Shown here piece by piece: positions 12,369 through 24,778 of a DNA stretch of 64,000 nt. The notes under the pieces are model-generated. The model was given only the letters and a program-made list of their open reading frames with translations, was not told where the DNA came from and did no database searches. How positions within the stretch are numbered: position 1 is the first letter of the stretch; every line of letters starts with the position of its first letter. The stretch spans positions 37,844,501 to 37,908,500 of the forward strand of contig JAIOJX010000002.1 of the NCBI GenBank assembly GCA_022376925.1. The letters run 5' to 3'. The position numbers were made by a program, and so were the translations under genes. The stretch comes from Tragulus kanchil (lineage: Eukaryota; Chordata; Mammalia; Artiodactyla; Tragulidae).

Positions 12369-14482
12369 AGGGAGAAAATGTGAAAAAATTGGGAAAATTA
12401 CTAAAGGCCCAGGTGATAGGCAAGAGATCACTTTGAACCTTACAGCAAAATGTGTGATGCTAATGGAAAGTAGTTTAAAAAAGATGTAGGAACCTTCAAC
12501 TGCTCAAAGCCAACATGAACTGTTATTTTTAAAAATCAACAAAATAGAGCTGCTGCTAAGTTGACCCTAGGCACATGATATCCTATCATAGACATACTGT
12601 TAGATGTATTCTTTAGAGACATCGTGCGGCATCGGGTGGGGCGACCAGCAAAGCAGAGCCTCAACATTGGAGAAGCCACTTGTTTTAGAACGAGAGTCAG
12701 ACCCTGCCCTGCCCTTGGCTCTGGTCTGTGATGCTCCCGAACAGCTGGTGGGGGTCCATTTTCTTGACCGTGGTTCAGCAGTCAGGGTCTGGTGGGTGGG
12801 TCTGGTGTTGTGCTTCCCCACCCGGTTCTCATCTCTGTTCATCTCACTCCAGCTTGTTAACCTGACCTTGGATCCAGTCTGATTCCCTTGCTCACAGTTT
12901 CAGTTTGGTACTTGTCATTCAGAATGCTGCCCTGGTTCTACTCAGCCCCACCGAAGGGCAAAAGCCAGCGGGTCCACACTCTTAGAAGCAGCACGTTGTA
13001 CTAAACGCCTCGAACCTTCTGCACTCAAGCTGCAGGACTTGATACGGAGCCCACGGCCCTGCCTGGCAGTGGAGGCTGGGGCTCATGGCTCACGGCTGAC
13101 TGTGTCTGGTAGGGTAAGAGAGTTTGTGGCCTCCAGGATGTGGCAATTCCCTTTCTTCCACATCCTTGCAGGCACCATAGGAGGGACGAGGTTATTCTTC
13201 GGGGTTCACCTTGGTAAATGAGAAACCCTCTTATCCTCCCAGGAAGCCTCAACCCTAAAACCCTTACAGTTGTGATTCCAAGACTTAGTGCACAGGGATT
13301 CCTGGTCAGTGGCTGCCTGGCGTTGGCGAGGAGGTTACGGAGCAAACACAGCCAGGGGGCCTGCACAGGGCAGACCCAGCCTTTACTGCCATGCCAGGGC
13401 GTGGGTTAAAATAGGCAAAAGAGTTTCACTTTTTGAACCTTACAAGGGAGAAAATGTGAAAAAATTGGGAAAATTACTAAAGGCCCAGGTGATAGGCAAG
13501 AGATCACTTTGAACCTTACAGCAAAATGTGTGATGCTAATGGAAAGTAGTTTAAAAAAGATGTAGGAACCTTCAACTGCTCAAAGCCAACATGAACTGTT
13601 ATTTTTAAAAATCAACAAAATAGAGCTGCTGCTAAGTTGACCCTAGGCACATGATATCCTATCATAGACATACTGTTAGATGTATTCTTTAGAGACATCG
13701 TGCGGCATCGGGTGGGGCGACCAGCAAAGCAGAGCCTCAACATTGGAGAAGCCACTTGTTTTAGAACGAGAGTCAGACCCTGCCCTGCCCTTGGCTCTGG
13801 TCTGTGATGCTCCCGAACAGCTGGTGGGGGTCCATTTTCTTGACCGTGGTTCAGCAGTCAGGGTCTGGTGGGTGGGTCTGGTGTTGTGCTTCCCCACCCG
13901 GTTCTCATCTCTGTTCATCTCACTCCAGCTTGTTAACCTGACCTTGGATCCAGTCTGATTCCCTTGCTCACAGTTTCAGTTTGGTACTTGTCATTCAGAA
14001 TGCTGCCCTGGTTCTACTCAGCCCCACCGAAGGGCAAAAGCCAGCGGGTCCACACTCTTAGAAGCAGCACGTTGTACTAAACGCCTCGAACCTTCTGCAC
14101 TCAAGCTGCAGGACTTGATACGGAGCCCACGGCCCTGCCTGGCAGTGGAGGCTGGGGCTCATGGCTCACGGCTGACTGTGTCTGGTAGGGGAAGAGAGTT
14201 TGTGGCCTCCAGGATGTGGCAATTCCCTTTCTTCCACATCCTTGCAGGCACCATAGGAGGGACGAGGTTATTCTTCGGGGTTCACCTTGGTAAATGAGAA
14301 ACCCTCTTATCCTCCCAGGAAGCCTCAACCCTAAAACCCTTACAGTTGTGATTCCAAGACTTAGTGCACAGGGATTCCTGGTCAGTGGCTGCCTGGCGTT
14401 GGCGAGGAGGTTACGGAGCAAACACAGCCAGGGGGCCTGCACAGGGCAGACCCAGCCTTTACTGCCATGCCAGGGCGTGGGT
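12369..14482 (+). repeat. Duplication D5 (1.08 kb, two copies)
   Basis: Copy 1 is 12369-13406 and copy 2 is 13445-14482, offset 1076. Bases 13407-13443 between them are unmatched except that they resemble sequence near the start of copy 1 (TTTGAACCTTACA). Otherwise unique intron sequence with no gene recognised. Confidence 0.97.
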
Positions 14483-14689
14483 CCCAGAGCAGCAGTCTCA
14501 TCGTGGGGGTCTGGAAACCCTCGGGGCACAGACCCTCTTCTAGGAGGTCTTTGGGATAAAAACCCTCCAAAATCATACTAAGACTTTTTTGTTTGTTTTT
14601 GAACAGTTATTTTGAAAGTTATTTTTTCATAAGGTGGGCTATTTTTTAACATGTCATTTCAATTTTATTATTGTTATTTTAAAACGAAT

Positions 14690-14958
14690 TAATAGGTGGT
14701 CCAGTAGTCAGTATCCACCTGCCAATGCAGGGAGCTGAGTTCAATCCCTGGTCCAGGAAGTTCTCACATGCCAGGGAGCAACTGAGCCGGGCAGCACCAC
14801 TACTGAAGTCTGCATGCCCCAGAGCCTGTGCCCTGCAACAATCCAAGCCATCGCAATGAGCCTCCCACACACTGCAGGTAGAGAGGAGCCCCCAGTCGCC
14901 ATAACTACAGGAACACAGCAATGAAGACTCAGTGCAGCCAAATATTAATAAAGAAATA
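14690..14958 (+). mobile_element. CHR-type tRNA SINE, near full length
   Basis: tRNA head GGTGGTCCAGTAGTCAG, box B GAGTTCAATCCC, then the long body with ACTACTGAAGTCTGCATGCC and an AATAAAGAAATAG tail. Confidence 0.87.
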
Positions 14959-15777
14959 GAATGAATTAGTAAAGACGTCTTTAACATTTTCTGTTTTAAT
15001 ACCTAAGATGGTAAATGTAGATATATATACCATCAACACAAACGAAGGTCTTTGGGGAGGGGGTCCTAGACATGGAAAGCACAAGAGGCAGGGGTGCCTA
15101 CAGCCACCTGCTTGGGTCAGTGACAGATGGAGATGCAGAGGACGTCCTAGGTCCTTCATGTCCTGAAGCTGCTGTCTGGCAGGAGACCGAAGGCATCCTC
15201 CATTTGGTCCTCAGCAGGATGCAAGGAGGAAGCTGCTTTTGGTGAACTTGAAGGACCTGAGTCACGCCCGTGGACTCCGTCTCTCTCCTTCATCGGCCCT
15301 CTCCTGAGGATTCAGGATAATCCAAATGCCTCCTGCTCTCTGTGTATGCTCCAGATGGCAGGAGCCGGACCATTGCATTCACGGAGGGAGCTGCCCTCAG
15401 GACATCTCCAGGAAACATCAGCTCGGTTGGGGCATCCTTTTGGATTATAGGTGGGGCAAGCAGAGGGCAGCGCACCTGACTGGCATCTACTCGACACCGG
15501 AGCGGAGAGTCCACAGCCGACTGGTCATCGCCCAACCTCAAATTTTGCCAGGGCCCCCTTTTTGTTGGGTCCCAGAGCAGCAGTCTCATCGTGGGGGTCT
15601 GGAAACCCTCGGGGCACAGACCCTCTTCTAGGAGGTCTTTGGGATAAAAACCCTCCAAAATCATACTAAGACTTTTTGTTTGTTTTGAACAGTTATTTTG
15701 AAAGTTATTTTTTCATAAGGTGGGCTATTTTTTAACATGTCATTTCAATTTTATTATTGTTATTTTAAAACGAATTA

Positions 15778-16044
15778 ATAGGTGGTCCAGTAGTCAGTAT
15801 CCACCTGCCAATGCAGGGAGCTGAGTTCAATCCCTGGTCCAGGAAGTTCTCACATGCCAGGGAGCAACTGAGCCGGGCAGCACCACTACTGAAGTCTGCA
15901 TGCCCCAGAGCCTGTGCCCTGCAACAATCCAAGCCATCGCAATGAGCCTCCCACACACTGCAGGTAGAGAGGAGCCCCCAGTCGCCATAACTACAGGAAC
16001 ACAGCAATGAAGACTCAGTGCAGCCAAATATTAATAAAGAAATA
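15778..16044 (+). mobile_element. CHR-type tRNA SINE (D6 copy)
   Basis: Duplicate of the element at 14690. Confidence 0.87.
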
Positions 16045-16328
16045 GAATGAATTAGTAAAGACGTCTTTAACATTTTCTGTTTTAATACCTAAGATGGTAA
16101 ATGTAGATATATATACCATCAACACAAACGAAGGTCTTTGGGAGGGTCCTAGACATGGAAAGCACAAGAGGCAGGGGTGCCTACAGCCACCTGCTTGGGT
16201 CAGTGACAGATGGAGATGCAGAGGACGTCCTAGGTCCTTCATGTCCTGAAGCTGCTGTCTGGCAGGAGACCGAAGGCATCCTCCATTTGGTCCTCAGCAG
16301 GATGCAAGGAGGAAGCTGCTTTTGGTGA

Positions 16329-18542
16329 ACTTGAAGGACCTGAGTCACGCCCGTGGACTCCGTCTCTCTCCTTCATCGGCCCTCTCCTGAGGATTCAGGA
16401 TAATCCAAATGCCTCCTGCTCTCTGTGTATGCTCCAGATGGCAGGAGCCGGACCATTGCATTCACGGAGGGAGCTGCCCTCAGGACATCTCCAGGAAACA
16501 TCAGCTCGGTTGGGGCATCCTTTTGGATTATAGGTGGGGCAAGCAGAGGGCAGCGCACCTGACTGGCATCTACTCGACACCGGAGCGGAGAGTCCACAGC
16601 CAGTCACTTGTCCTCTGCATCCATCTGTCGCTAACCCTTGACTGCTCCTTGCAGACCCTGCACTTCCCCTGGGCAGGCGCTGGTCGAGCTGTCCTAGGAA
16701 GGCAGGCAGTGTGGGTCTGCCGGGGGAGCATGGGAGGGAGCCTAAGTGGAGGCACACTCGCCTGTGCTCCTCCCACCGCCTGCCCCTAAGGCGCTGACCT
16801 CGGAGTCTTTCTCTGGGTAACGGTGGAGAGAAAGCTTTGTAAAACCTGTCTGCCAATTCTGCACAGCAGCCAGGAAAGCTTGCAAACACTGGCCAGTGAA
16901 AAAGGCAAAGCAGGACTCCTCCAGATTCCAACAGCGGTAGGTCCGTGTATCCCTGTCCACGTGGTTCAGATTCCAGATCTTCCACATCAGCACCAGGGTG
17001 GGAGACTCTCCAGACCAGGATAGGCGGGAAAGTCTGCTTGACTGGATTCCAGGGGTATTTCTGCTATTCCTCTGTCTTAACCCTTCTTGGTACGCGTGCT
17101 GAATCCCCTCAATCGTGTCTGACTCTTTGCGACCCTAGCCCTTCACAGCCACCCAGCTGGGTTCCTCATGTCACCTTATTCCACAGTGTGAGATGATCCC
17201 ACGGGGACGGTGTGTGTCTTGTGGTCCCTGGATCAGGGAGGTGACATTCTCCAAGGGTGACCTAGTCATCAGCGGTCTCCTGGGACCCAGTTCAGACAGG
17301 CTGCACCGCAGGGATCAGGGGGAGGAAGCCAAGGGGGAGGAACTGTATTTATAAGACCCCAAGGGGGTTCTTATGCAGCCCTGTTTAAGAATCATTGCAG
17401 AATGACATTATATATCTTCCCACTGTGAGGTTCGGGAAAATAATGCCAACTTGAAGGACCTGAGTCCGCCGTGGACTCTCTCTCTTCATCGGCCCTCTCC
17501 TGAGGATTCAGGATAATCCAAATGCCTCCTGCTCTCTGTGTATGCTCCAGATGGCAGGAGCCGGACCATTGCATTCACGGAGGGAGCTGCCCTCAGGACA
17601 TCTCCAGGAAACATCAGCTCGGTTGGGGCATCCTTTTGGATTATAGGTGGGGCAAGCAGAGGGCAGCGCACCTGACTGGCATCTACTCGACACCGGAGCG
17701 GAGAGTCCACAGCCAGTCACTTGTCCTCTGCATCCATCTGTCGCTAACCCTTGACTGCTCCTTGCAGACCCTGCACTTCCCCTGGGCAGGCGCTGGTCGA
17801 GCTGTCCTAGGAAGGCAGGCAGTGTGGGTCTGCCGGGGGAGCATGGGAGGGAGCCTAAGTGGAGGCACACTCGCCTGTGCTCCTCCCACCGCCTGCCCCT
17901 AAGGCGCTGACCTCGGAGTCTTTCTCTGGGTAACGGTGGAGAGAAAGCTTTGTAAAACCTGTCTGCCAATTCTGCACAGCAGCCAGGAAAGCTTGCAAAC
18001 ACTGGCCAGTGAAAAAGGCAAAGCAGGACTCCTCCAGATTCCAACAGCGGTAGGTCCGTGTATCCCTGTCCACGTGGTTCAGATTCCAGATCTTCCACAT
18101 CAGCACCAGGGTGGGAGACTCTCCAGACCAGGATAGGCGGGAAAGTCTGCTTGACTGGATTCCAGGGGTATTTCTGCTATTCCTCTGTCTTAACCCTTCT
18201 TGGTACGCGTGCTGAATCCCCTCAATCGTGTCTGACTCTTTGCGACCCTAGCCCTTCACAGCCACCCAGCTGGGTTCCTCATGTCACCTTATTCCACAGT
18301 GTGAGATGATCCCACGGGGACGGTGTGTGTCTTGTGGTCCCTGGATCAGGGAGGTGACATTCTCCAAGGGTGACCTAGTCATCAGCGGTCTCCTGGGACC
18401 CAGTTCAGACAGGCTGCACCGCAGGGATCAGGGGGAGGAAGCCAAGGGGGAGGAACTGTATTTATAAGACCCCAAGGGGGTTCTTATGCAGCCCCTGTTT
18501 AAGAATCATTGCAGAATGACATTATATATCTTCCCACTGTGA
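16329..18542 (+). repeat. Duplication D7 (1.1 kb, two copies)
   Basis: Copy 1 is 16329-17428 and copy 2 is 17449-18542. The offset falls from 1120 to 1113 within the first 40 bases because copy 2 lacks several single bases around 17461-17490. That pattern looks like uncorrected read error. The first 0.27 kb also occurs in D6 copy 1 (15247-15518), making three copies. Confidence 0.97.
17104..17150 (-). mobile_element. BovA SINE end fragment
   Basis: CGTGTCTGACTCTTTGCGAC is the BovA 3' end in antisense. The rest is missing or too diverged. A D7 copy is at 18217-18263. Confidence 0.6.
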
Positions 18543-18620
18543 TCTTGAATGAGAGGCTGTTTTAAGAGCACACTTCCCAGAGTCTATGGGTTTGGACTTA
18601 TTTAAATGTTTTCATAACAG

Positions 18621-18740
18621 ATTCTTTCCAGTATTCTTGCCTGGAGAATCCCATGGACAAAGGAGCCTGGCGGGCTACAGTCCAAGGAGTCGCAAAGAGT
18701 GGGGCACAGCCTAAGTGACTTAGCACACAGCACACAGATG
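18621..18740 (+). mobile_element. BovA SINE fragment
   Basis: CCAGTATTCTTGCCTGGAGA through GGCGGGCTACAGTCC to a CACACAG tail; headless. Confidence 0.87.
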
Positions 18741-18929
18741 ATTCCAGAGGATATATAAGCTGTAACCAGGCTGAGGAGGGAATGGGTGGCTTAGGGGTAC
18801 AGTGAGTTGAGCTCAGCTGTGAACAGGACACTGGATATTTTTAGTGTTTCTTGGAAAGACAGACCATTACCGTAGGATGAAGTAAGATGGCACTGGTTGA
18901 ATCCAGGGAGGGGAGCTGGAGGCAGGCTC

Positions 18930-19072
18930 TCTCTGCCTCCTCTGTCCATGGGATTTCCCAGGCGAGGATCCTGGAGTGAGTTGCCATGTTCGTTCCCCAA
19001 CTCAGGGATCGAACCTGCATCTCCTGCATTGACAGGCAGATTCTCTACCACTGAGCCACCTGGGAAGCCCCA
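18930..19072 (-). mobile_element. Bov-tA SINE, partial
   Basis: Antisense: CTCTGTCCATGGGATTTCCC, box B GGGATCGAACCTGC, ending GAGCCACCTGGGAAGCCCC. Confidence 0.87.
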
Positions 19073-19384
19073 AGCTGTCACTGGGAAGAAATTAATTCAC
19101 TAACCTATTGTTTAGCTACTGGCTCGTTCCAGAGAAAGGGGCCCTAAATGCCATGTGGATTTTAGGCTGTATTATATCTTTTTCCCCTCCTTCCATGTCA
19201 GATGTCCATCTTTTGAATATTGTGGTGACGCCATACAGAGACCTTTGTGGAGAATTCAAATTCCCTGCTGAAGTAGAAGCTGAAGACAGACTCCAGTCCC
19301 ACTCTGAAGAAACCGCCTTCCTTGACCTAAAGCACGACAACTCCTCAATAACTTCCTAATTCTGGGAGATCTTTGTTGATGGTG

Positions 19385-19452
19385 GACAAAGGGATTGAAC
19401 CTGGGTCTCCTGCATTGCACGCAGATTCTTTTCCATCTGAGCCACCACCGTG
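19385..19452 (-). mobile_element. SINE tRNA-head fragment
   Basis: GGGATTGAACCTGGGTCTCC then CATCTGAGCCACCACCG, the reversed tRNA-derived head. D8 and D9 copies lie at 20471-20538 and 21546-21613. Confidence 0.75.
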
Positions 19453-19706
19453 AGGAATAAGAAAACCTTACACTTGAGACTTTATGGAATTCAGACAGGC
19501 TGCACCGCAGGGATCAGGGGGAGGAAGCCAAGGGGGAGGAACTGTATTTATAAGACCCCAAGGGGGTTCTTATGCAGCCCCTGTTTAAGAATCATTGCAG
19601 AATGACATTATATATCTTCCCACTGTGATCTTGAATGAGAGGCTGTTTTAAGAGCACACTTCCCAGAGTCTATGGGTTTGGACTTATTTAAATGTTTTCA
19701 TAACAG

Positions 19707-19826
19707 ATTCTTTCCAGTATTCTTGCCTGGAGAATCCCATGGACAAAGGAGCCTGGCGGGCTACAGTCCAAGGAGTCGCAAAGAGTGGGGCACAGCCTAA
19801 GTGACTTAGCACACAGCACACAGATG
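19707..19826 (+). mobile_element. BovA SINE fragment (D8 copy)
   Basis: Duplicate of the element at 18621. Confidence 0.87.
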
Positions 19827-20015
19827 ATTCCAGAGGATATATAAGCTGTAACCAGGCTGAGGAGGGAATGGGTGGCTTAGGGGTACAGTGAGTTGAGCTC
19901 AGCTGTGAACAGGACACTGGATATTTTTGGTGTTTCTTGGAAAGACAGACCATTACCGTAGGATGAAGTAAGATGGCACTGGTTGAATCCAGGGAGGGGA
20001 GCTGGAGGCAGGCTC

Positions 20016-20158
20016 TCTCTGCCTCCTCTGTCCATGGGATTTCCCAGGCGAGGATCCTGGAGTGAGTTGCCATGTTCGTTCCCCAACTCAGGGATCGAAC
20101 CTGCATCTCCTGCATTGACAGGCAGATTCTCTACCACTGAGCCACCTGGGAAGCCCCA
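20016..20158 (-). mobile_element. Bov-tA SINE, partial (D8 copy)
   Basis: Duplicate of the element at 18930. Confidence 0.87.
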
Positions 20159-20961
20159 AGCTGTCACTGGGAAGAAATTAATTCACTAACCTATTGTTTA
20201 GCTACTGGCTCGTTCCAGAGAAAGGGGCCCTAAATGCCATGTGGATTTTAGGCTGTATTATATCTTTTTCCCCTCCTTCCATGTCAGATGTCCATCTTTT
20301 GAATATTGTGGTGACGCCATACAGAGACCTTTGTGGAGAATTCAAATTCCCTGCTGAAGTAGAAGCTGAAGACAGACTCCAGTCCCACTCTGAAGAAACC
20401 GCCTTCCTTGACCTAAAGCACGACAACTCCTCAATAACTTCCTAATTCTGGGAGATCTTTGTTGATGGTGGACAAAGGGATTGAACCTGGGTCTCCTGCA
20501 TTGCACGCAGATTCTTTTCCATCTGAGCCACCACCGTGAGGAATAAGAAAACCTTACACTTGAGACTTTATGGAATTCAACAAGTGCATGAACTTGTGTG
20601 GAAAACTTGCTACAAACCCTCAAATACTTAATTGTTTCCAAATAAAATAAATGTTTAAGCAAAACACTCCTTTTACAGATCTTCATATCCGAAGGCAACA
20701 AGAACTTTAAAGGGTGTGAGACGGTCACCTGGCTGCTCTCGCAATGAATGTGCCAACATGTTTGATTTGGCTTTTAGTTTTTAAGTATGCACGCCTTCGG
20801 AGGGCCACTGGCCTCGGTTTCCTTTCAGCCTGTCTTTTCACTCCTTCCTACCTCCTTCTTGTCTTCTCCAGGTGGCTAGGAGTCTGATGCTGGATGGTGT
20901 TTTTTCAGTACCTTCAACTTCAAGAGGAAAGGAGGTGAGGGTTTTGCCTGATGCCGCATCT

Positions 20962-21095
20962 TTTTAGATGGCACCACCGACTCAATGGACATGAGTTTGA
21001 GCAAACTCTGGGAGATGGTGAAGGCCAGGGGAGCCTGGTGTGCTGCAGTCCGTGGGGTCACAGAGAGTGGGACGTGACTTAGCAGCTGAACAACA
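20962..21095 (+). mobile_element. BovB LINE 3' tail
   Basis: AGATGGCACCACCGACTCAA then GACATGAGTTTGAGCAAACT and GTGACTTAGCAGCTGAACAA: the end of the BovB coding region and its 3' tail. Confidence 0.87.
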
Positions 21096-22036
21096 TCTTT
21101 CCATATGCTGGAAAACATATTAAGAGGTTTTTCAGCAGATTTTATGGTTTATTGCAAATGACACAAATACAACTCAGCCAACTGCGACAGCTGGAAAATC
21201 CAAAGTGAAATCACCTACATTCCTTTTGAGCGAAATTTTCCTTCTTAGAGAGCCGGAAAACCTCACTAATTTATTCAGAAAAGCCCAGGCAGGCTGGAAG
21301 GGGCTCGTTAAACCGCCATGGATTTTAGGCTGTATTATATCTTTTCCCTCCTTCCATGTCAGATGTCCATCTTTTGAATATTGTGGTGACGCCATACAGA
21401 GACCTTTGTGGAGAATTCAAATTCCCTGCTGAAGTAGAAGCTGAAGACAGACTCCAGTCCCACTCTGAAGAAACCGCCTTCCTTGACCTAAAGCACGACA
21501 ACTCCTCAATAACTTCCTAATTCTGGGAGATCTTTGTTGATGGTGGACAAAGGGATTGAACCTGGGTCTCCTGCATTGCACGCAGATTCTTTTCCATCTG
21601 AGCCACCACCGTGAGGAATAAGAAAACCTTACACTTGAGACTTTATGGAATTCAACAAGTGCATGAACTTGTGTGGAAAACTTGCTACAAACCCTCAAAT
21701 ACTTAATTGTTTCCAAATAAAATAAATGTTTAAGCAAAACACTCCTTTTACAGATCTTCATATCCGAAGGCAACAAGAACTTTAAAGGGTGTGAGACGGT
21801 CACCTGGCTGCTCTCGCAATGAATGTGCCAACATGTTTGATTTGGCTTTTAGTTTTTAAGTATGCACGCCTTCGGAGGGCCACTGGCCTCGGTTTCCTTT
21901 CAGCCTGTCTTTTCACTCCTTCCTACCTCCTTCTTGTCTTCTCCAGGTGGCTAGGAGTCTGATGCTGGATGGTGTTTTTTCAGTACCTTCAACTTCAAGA
22001 GGAAAGGAGGTGAGGGTTTTGCCTGATGCCGCATCT

Positions 22037-22170
22037 TTTTAGATGGCACCACCGACTCAATGGACATGAGTTTGAGCAAACTCTGGGAGATGGTGAAGGC
22101 CAGGGGAGCCTGGTGTGCTGCAGTCCGTGGGGTCACAGAGAGTGGGACGTGACTTAGCAGCTGAACAACA
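22037..22170 (+). mobile_element. BovB LINE 3' tail (D9 copy)
   Basis: Duplicate of the element at 20962. Confidence 0.87.
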
Positions 22171-22378
22171 TCTTTCCATATGCTGGAAAACATATTAAGA
22201 GGTTTTTCAGCAGATTTTATGGTTTATTGCAAATGACACAAATACAACTCAGCCAACTGCGACAGCTGGAAAATCCAAAGTGAAATCACCTACATTCCTT
22301 TTGAGCGAAATTTTCCTTCTTAGAGAGCCGGAAAACCTCACTAATTTATTCAGAAAAGCCCAGGCAGGCTGGAAGGGG

Positions 22379-23524
22379 ATGTGAGCACACATATGTGCAT
22401 ACAGGATAGATTCTTCTTCCAAGACATTACACCAAAACGTTCACAGGTCTGCATCACCTGCTCACCCTGAAGTCAGTATCCAGGAGCAGAGGAGAGGCCA
22501 CCTTCTGTGCGGCAGGAAGGCAGGAGAAGCCTTTCCCCAGGTTCTTCTCCAGTTCAGTCTCTCCCACCCTCGGGGACTCTGGTGAAATAAATCACCATCC
22601 TTCTTTCCACTGCTGATGCTCTCTGTGGTTTTCTATAACATCCATTTTATCCCTTGCAGTAGGTCTTTCCCACGCCCTTCATTGTAACAGAACTTCTGCA
22701 GCAAACTGGTGAAAACACAGTACGGGTTTGCTGTGCTCCAAGCTCCCCAGCCAAACAGCAACTTGCACTTCAAAGGGGGCCTGAGTCCCATTAGGACTGA
22801 GTGGTATAAAAACTGGCAGCACTATCTCAGGGTCAGGGGGACGACGTTTTGTGATGGCCAGTTTTCTCCGCTGCCCTTGGACCATTCATCTGGGATGCTG
22901 CATGCTTTGCCCACGGAGTGGGCAGCATGGACCCAACCACATAAAAATCCACCTGGGCCTCACTTCTGCTTCTTTAGTCCACTGCACTGAGGCCGCTGTG
23001 CTCTCTGTATCTTTGCCTGGTTCCCCATCACTGATCCGAGGAGTCCTGTTTTCTAGACGTCCTGTGGGCAGCCTGTCCTGCCTCTCCTCTGAGGAACTTC
23101 ACCAGGAATCCTCACTCCTTGGAGCAATATCCTGCTTCCCATTTCTCAGCACCTGCACTTTCCTACTTCATGGTCATGCCTGGCTTTGCCCTGGATGGTC
23201 TCTCTCCAGCCTCCACTTGTGAACTACCAAATCTGCATTTTGGGGCGAGCTCACTTGCTCCTGTCTCCATGGAAACCCAGTCTCACAGGGTCAGTGTACC
23301 ACATTCCTTCTCAGTGGTTCTTCATGAAGAGGAGGACTCATCATAGTTACTGGAGGAACTTTCTTAAATGATTCCCACCCTCAGATCATTTCATAAAGCT
23401 CTCCCAGGGATGCGATACCTCCCCGAGGAGGGGGCGTTGCTCATGATGGCTCTGAGACCTACAGGAGGGCTCACTGGCTGAATGCTGGCTAGGACTCGCC
23501 CCCTTCACAGAGGAGGGGAGTAAC
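22379..23524. other. Intron, no feature recognised
   Basis: Single-copy sequence. The 123-residue open frame at 22851-23222 (plus) has no recognisable domain and overlaps others in different frames. Confidence 0.6.
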
Positions 23525-23685
23525 TCTAATAAGCTGGCCTGGCCTCTTATCCAGTCATTTCCCTGCATCATGACTCCCAAATGACAATGGCAACTATCTG
23601 ACTTATCCCTCTTGGTCAGTCTTGCTGGGTTTGGATGACAAAATGCTAAGTGAGTATGAACTGAAGGTGAAGATCTATGGAATCA

Positions 23686-23813
23686 GGACTTCCCTGATGG
23701 TCCAGGGGTTAAGACTCTGTACTTCCATTGCAGGGGCTGTGGGTTCAATCCCTGGTCAGGGAACTAAGATCCCAGAAGCTGGGTGGCACAGTCAAAAAAC
23801 CAAAAAAAAAGGA
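23686..23813 (+). mobile_element. Short CHR-type tRNA SINE
   Basis: GACTTCCCTGATGGTCCAGG, box B GGTTCAATCCCTGG, AACTAAGATCCC and an A-rich tail. The A run is longer here than in the D10 copy. Confidence 0.88.
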
Positions 23814-23902
23814 AAGGGGAAAAATGGATAGATTACATAAATAGAAAAGAAAATATGCAGAATTTCATGAAGTGCGTGAAACTGATGCTAGTTAGGTAGT
23901 TA

Positions 23903-24107
23903 GTGTTAGTCCCTCCGACATGTCCAACTCTCTGTGACCCCACTGACTGGAGCCCACCAGGCTCCTCTGTCCACAGGGTTCTCCGGGCAAGAATACTGGA
24001 GTGGGTATCCATTCCCTTCTTCAGGGAACCTACCTTGTCCAGGGATTGAAGCCAGGTCTCCTGCATTGCAGGCAGATTCTTTACTGTCTGAGCCACCAGG
24101 GAAGCCT
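23903..24107 (-). mobile_element. Bov-tA SINE, full length
   Basis: Antisense element from a BovA tail (CATGTCCAACTCTCTGTGAC) to GAGCCACCAGGGAAGCC. Confidence 0.9.
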
Positions 24108-24281
24108 AAAACGGATGCTGGGAAACCTTAAGTCACAAGCAAGATAAAAGGATATTGGCCAAGAAAGACTAGATTATTGAAGAAGAGAAATTAAAAAATT
24201 ATAATTAATGACATGATAGGTACTGCTAAAGAAAATGATTTGAAGAGAACTGACTTAGAGATGCTTATGAGAAAGCTGGTG

Positions 24282-24283
<2 letters not shown>

Positions 24284-24311
<28 letters not shown>
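24284..24311 (+). repeat. (TG)n microsatellite
   Basis: About 14 TG units; the D10 copy at 25377-25406 is similar. Confidence 0.95.
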
Positions 24312-24312
<1 letters not shown>

Positions 24313-24565
24313 CATGCTTAAATAATTCTCTTTATTATCCTGCTGTGAGAGTCAAACAGAGAGCGAGAGTATTATATTATACAACTATATAATTTGTTGG
24401 TATGAGTACACCCACACCCTCCATCAACATGTGTAATTCTGTTTTATGAATCTGTTTATGGTGTAGTATAAGCTATCTCTTAACAAATATAATAAAAAAC
24501 AAATCTATGTCACTATGTTTAGTTTCATCTTTTTGAGATAGAGATTAAATAAATATTTTTGGGGG

Positions 24566-24623
24566 GGTTTTCCCTGGTGGTCCAGTGGGTAAAGAGTCCG
24601 CCTTGCAGTGCAAGGGCACTGGT
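24566..24623 (+). mobile_element. CHR-type SINE head, cut at D10 join
   Basis: TTTTCCCTGGTGGTCCAGTG runs into the duplication join. The full element is at 25664. Confidence 0.85.
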
Positions 24624-24778
24624 CCAATCTAATAAGCTGCCTGGCCTCTTATCCAGTCATTCCGCATCTGACCCAAATGACAATGGCAACTATCTGACTT
24701 ATCCCTCTTGGTCAGTCTTGCTGGGTTTGGATGACAAAATGCTAAGTGAGTATGAACTGAAGGTGAAGATCTATGGAA

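Larger units (their letters stand above)
14479..16601 (+). repeat. Duplication D6 (1.08 kb, two copies)
   Basis: Copy 1 is 14479-15518 and copy 2 is 15567-16601. The offset moves from 1088 to 1083 because homopolymer runs are shorter in copy 2 (T runs near 14585/15671, G run near 15057/16140). It begins where D5 copy 2 ends. Both copies carry the same CHR-type SINE. Confidence 0.97.
18404..20579 (+). repeat. Duplication D8 (1.09 kb, two copies)
   Basis: Copy 1 is 18404-19493 and copy 2 is 19490-20579, offset 1086. The join is clean, with four shared bases (TTCA) and no scar. Both copies carry two partial BovA-type SINEs and a short SINE tail. The first 0.14 kb is present a third time at 17291-17428. 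Confidence 0.97.
20238..22378 (+). repeat. Duplication D9 (1.07 kb, two copies)
   Basis: Copy 1 is 20238-21303 and copy 2 is 21319-22378, offset 1077 then 1075. Unmatched junction bases are 21304-21316. The first 0.34 kb also occurs in D8 copy 1. Each copy holds a short BovB 3' tail. Confidence 0.97.

Noticed and set aside
16395..18098. 196-residue minus-strand open frame present twice
   Set aside because: It is the longest frame in the window but lies in duplicated intron sequence (D7), overlaps other frames on both strands and shows no recognisable motif.
22679..23371. Cluster of overlapping frames that could be a short gene in single-copy intron
   Set aside because: No domain, frames on both strands compete, and no splice-bounded conserved exon could be seen.
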